14,022 nt of DNA, taken from positions 1-14,022 of the forward strand of contig MGNQ01000001.1 in assembly GCA_001796865.1 (NCBI GenBank). The letters run 5' to 3'. How positions within the stretch are numbered: the stretch's first letter is position 1; every line of letters starts with the position of its first letter. The translations under genes and the position numbers were made by a program. A model generated the notes under the pieces. It was not told the origin of the DNA and did no database searches. It saw only the letters and a list, made by a program, of their open reading frames with translations. Of this stretch, positions 12,727 to 14,022 are shown in pieces. This DNA comes from Chloroflexi bacterium RBG_16_56_11. GTDB taxonomy: Bacteria > Chloroflexota > Dehalococcoidia > Dehalococcoidales > RBG-16-60-22.

Positions 12727-13848
12727 TCAAGCGTAGCAACTGATCGTGGCGTAGTCAAACGGACAGCCAGTTTTAAGCTTCGCCATCCAGAAGGTGGACT
12801 CCAACTCGATTGCGAGCTTAGTATTCCTGTTATCTTCAAGACCCATTCGAGCACCGGTTATCCAGTAACCGTTGGCCTTCTCGGGTAGATAAGATCTGGG
12901 AAAAAGGTAAGTGCCCTTTTCGGTTTCAAATCCTTCGAGGTGATTCAGACTGTTGATGAACCATGGGTGCTTTCTGACTATTGAGAACTGCCCCATGATA
13001 GCCAATCTTTGAACGAAAGCACCTAGAATCCATGGTGGCACCTCTTGAGTACTCACATCTTCGGAAAGCTTGTTGACAAAGCCTGGCAGGCTTACACTCC
13101 AACCCATAGCGTAGTACGTTCGGTTCTTTGCTAGAAGAATTCCATACCCTTCAGGAAATCTCTGGTATTGCTCGTTCAGTATGTAGCAGATAACAGTATT
13201 TGCCCTCTCTTGGTCAGTTTCATTCCCATATTCAGGTAAATAGGCTGAAAATCCGACGATATCATAAATCCAGGGTAATTGCAGATTTCCATCCAAACTC
13301 AGTCTTGGATCTATCAGCCGCTTTCCTTTAAACGACTTTGGCATCTTTGGGTAGCTATCCGGATTCACGTAAACGTCGCATCTTCCTTGACGGGCGAAAT
13401 CATACACTGTTTCTAGACGCATCCTCAACACTTTGCCTACTGCTGGCTCGTCAACGTATCCCGCACGTGCTAAAAACGCCGCGATGAGAGTTCGAGTAAA
13501 AATATCAAATATATGTTTTGGTGGTCGGTCAACATTATCCTTCAACCACTCACGGTATGGCATTGTCTGTTGGTCGAATGGGGCAACACCTCGTCTCAAA
13601 CCTAGATCGGTTAGTTTGCCCATAACACTCTCAAAAGTTGTTGCTTTACTGCCATGGATGTCATTGAGACGTGAAAAAGGGACGAACCGTATGAGCCATG
13701 TTTTTACAGGTTCACTTTGGAGCAATTCATGCCTCAACTGAACGACATCAACGTTCTTGGATGGTGCCATCAGTTCAGTCGCGGTTCGGTAGCGGATAGT
13801 GGGACCGCTATTCGTAAAAAGCCATTCCACCAAATCTCGGTGATTCAT
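12727..13848 (-). CDS. orphan protein of an uncharacterised helical-repeat (alpha/alpha-toroid-like) family
   Basis: This 373-residue protein has no signal peptide or obvious catalytic motif. The start, NSGPTIRYRTATEL (13-26), resembles a widespread bacterial and archaeal family of hypothetical proteins that begin with a SGxxIRYRTxxEL helix, are probably built of helical repeats like prenyltransferase/squalene-cyclase toroids, and are sometimes misnamed as nitrogen-fixation proteins. The C-terminal ELESTFWMAKL (348-358) also recurs in that group. This recognition is from memory and moderate only. The ribosome site before ATG 13848 is weak. The gene is visibly AT-richer than everything left of the tRNA, runs convergently to it and has its own promoter, which suggests separate acquisition. 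Function is unknown. Confidence 0.8.
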   Translation of the reverse strand: MNHRDLVEWLFTNSGPTIRYRTATELMAPSKNVDVVQLRHELLQSEPVKTWLIRFVPFSRLNDIHGSKATTFESVMGKLTDLGLRRGVAPFDQQTMPYREWLKDNVDRPPKHIFDIFTRTLIAAFLARAGYVDEPAVGKVLRMRLETVYDFARQGRCDVYVNPDSYPKMPKSFKGKRLIDPRLSLDGNLQLPWIYDIVGFSAYLPEYGNETDQERANTVICYILNEQYQRFPEGYGILLAKNRTYYAMGWSVSLPGFVNKLSEDVSTQEVPPWILGAFVQRLAIMGQFSIVRKHPWFINSLNHLEGFETEKGTYLFPRSYLPEKANGYWITGARMGLEDNRNTKLAIELESTFWMAKLKTGCPFDYATISCYA

Positions 13849-13880
13849 GACACAGCTCGCTTTTGGTCGCTTATATCAGA

Positions 13881-13909
13881 AAGATACTACACCTCCGACT
13901 AGGCGTCAA
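13881..13909 (-). promoter_or_regulatory. promoter of the orphan helical-repeat-like gene
   Basis: On the minus strand, TTGACG (13909-13904), exactly 17 bp, then TATCTT (13886-13881). A transcript would start about 25 bp before the ATG at 13848. Confidence 0.6.
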
Positions 13910-13971
13910 ATACATATAACAGAATGAGTAGAATCCTGTTGCACCCAAAATTCTGCTACTTTCTGCTCGAC

Positions 13972-13995
13972 AATTCACCAAATAATTCACTAAAT
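13972..13995. repeat. two tandem 12-bp repeats near the window end
   Basis: AATTCACCAAAT (13972-13983) is followed at once by AATTCACTAAAT (13984-13995), 11 of 12 bases the same. They lie in the AT-rich region 13849-14022 upstream of the minus-strand gene, which otherwise holds no gene that I can support. They could be a paired protein site or chance. Confidence 0.4.
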
Positions 13996-14022
13996 ATTGA
14001 AGCTAAGCGTGCGCTGTCAGGT

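Overview
The window looks like chromosomal DNA of an uncultured bacterium, most likely an anaerobic member of the Chloroflexota (Dehalococcoidia-like). This is an inference from gene content: family III CoA transferases, SnoaL-like and VOC proteins, a YehZYXW/OpuC-type transporter, an archaeal-flavoured DUF1616 plus geranylgeranyl-reductase-like pair, and a dispersed repeat beginning CGTCATTGCGAG. Most genes are GC-rich, have Shine-Dalgarno sites and are tightly packed. No phage, insertion sequence, CRISPR array or rRNA is visible.

Left part (1-1293): two tandem minus-strand SnoaL/NTF2-like paralogues, the first cut by the window edge, are followed by an AT-rich divergent control region with interleaved inverted repeats. 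Next (1294-6228) comes a plus-strand operon: a VOC-fold protein, then a complete quaternary-amine/betaine-type ABC importer (lipoprotein receptor, permease, ATPase with CBS domains, second permease), with gaps or overlaps of a few bases, then a DinB-fold protein.

Middle part (6229-9061): a promoter and a short C5T3 hairpin precede two family III (CaiB/BaiF) CoA transferases, separated by a 157-bp MITE-like repeat with perfect 12-bp terminal inverted repeats. By my alignment the first transferase has His at the catalytic Asp position and the second keeps Asp, so they may form one mixed enzyme. A convergent minus-strand gene (9170-9979) encodes a lipoprotein with a long coiled coil and a degenerate CAP/SCP-like domain.

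Right part (10231-14022): a small DUF1616-like membrane protein abuts a geranylgeranyl-reductase-family flavoprotein. Then comes an unusual elongation factor in which a tyrosine-recombinase-like core-binding (SAM-like) domain precedes a full GreA/GreB domain. A tRNA-Ala(CGC) gene follows, with a clear promoter overlapping the end of that gene. Beyond the tRNA, base composition becomes visibly AT-richer and a convergent orphan helical-repeat-like protein with its own good promoter fills the window to near its end. This may be the edge of a tRNA-linked island, but no integrase or second attachment site is in view.

No stretch longer than 300 bases lacks a gene. No convincing intrinsic terminator was seen. 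The best candidates for new biology are the recombinase-domain/GreA fusion, the Asp-less plus Asp-bearing CoA-transferase pair, and the coiled-coil/CAP-like lipoprotein.
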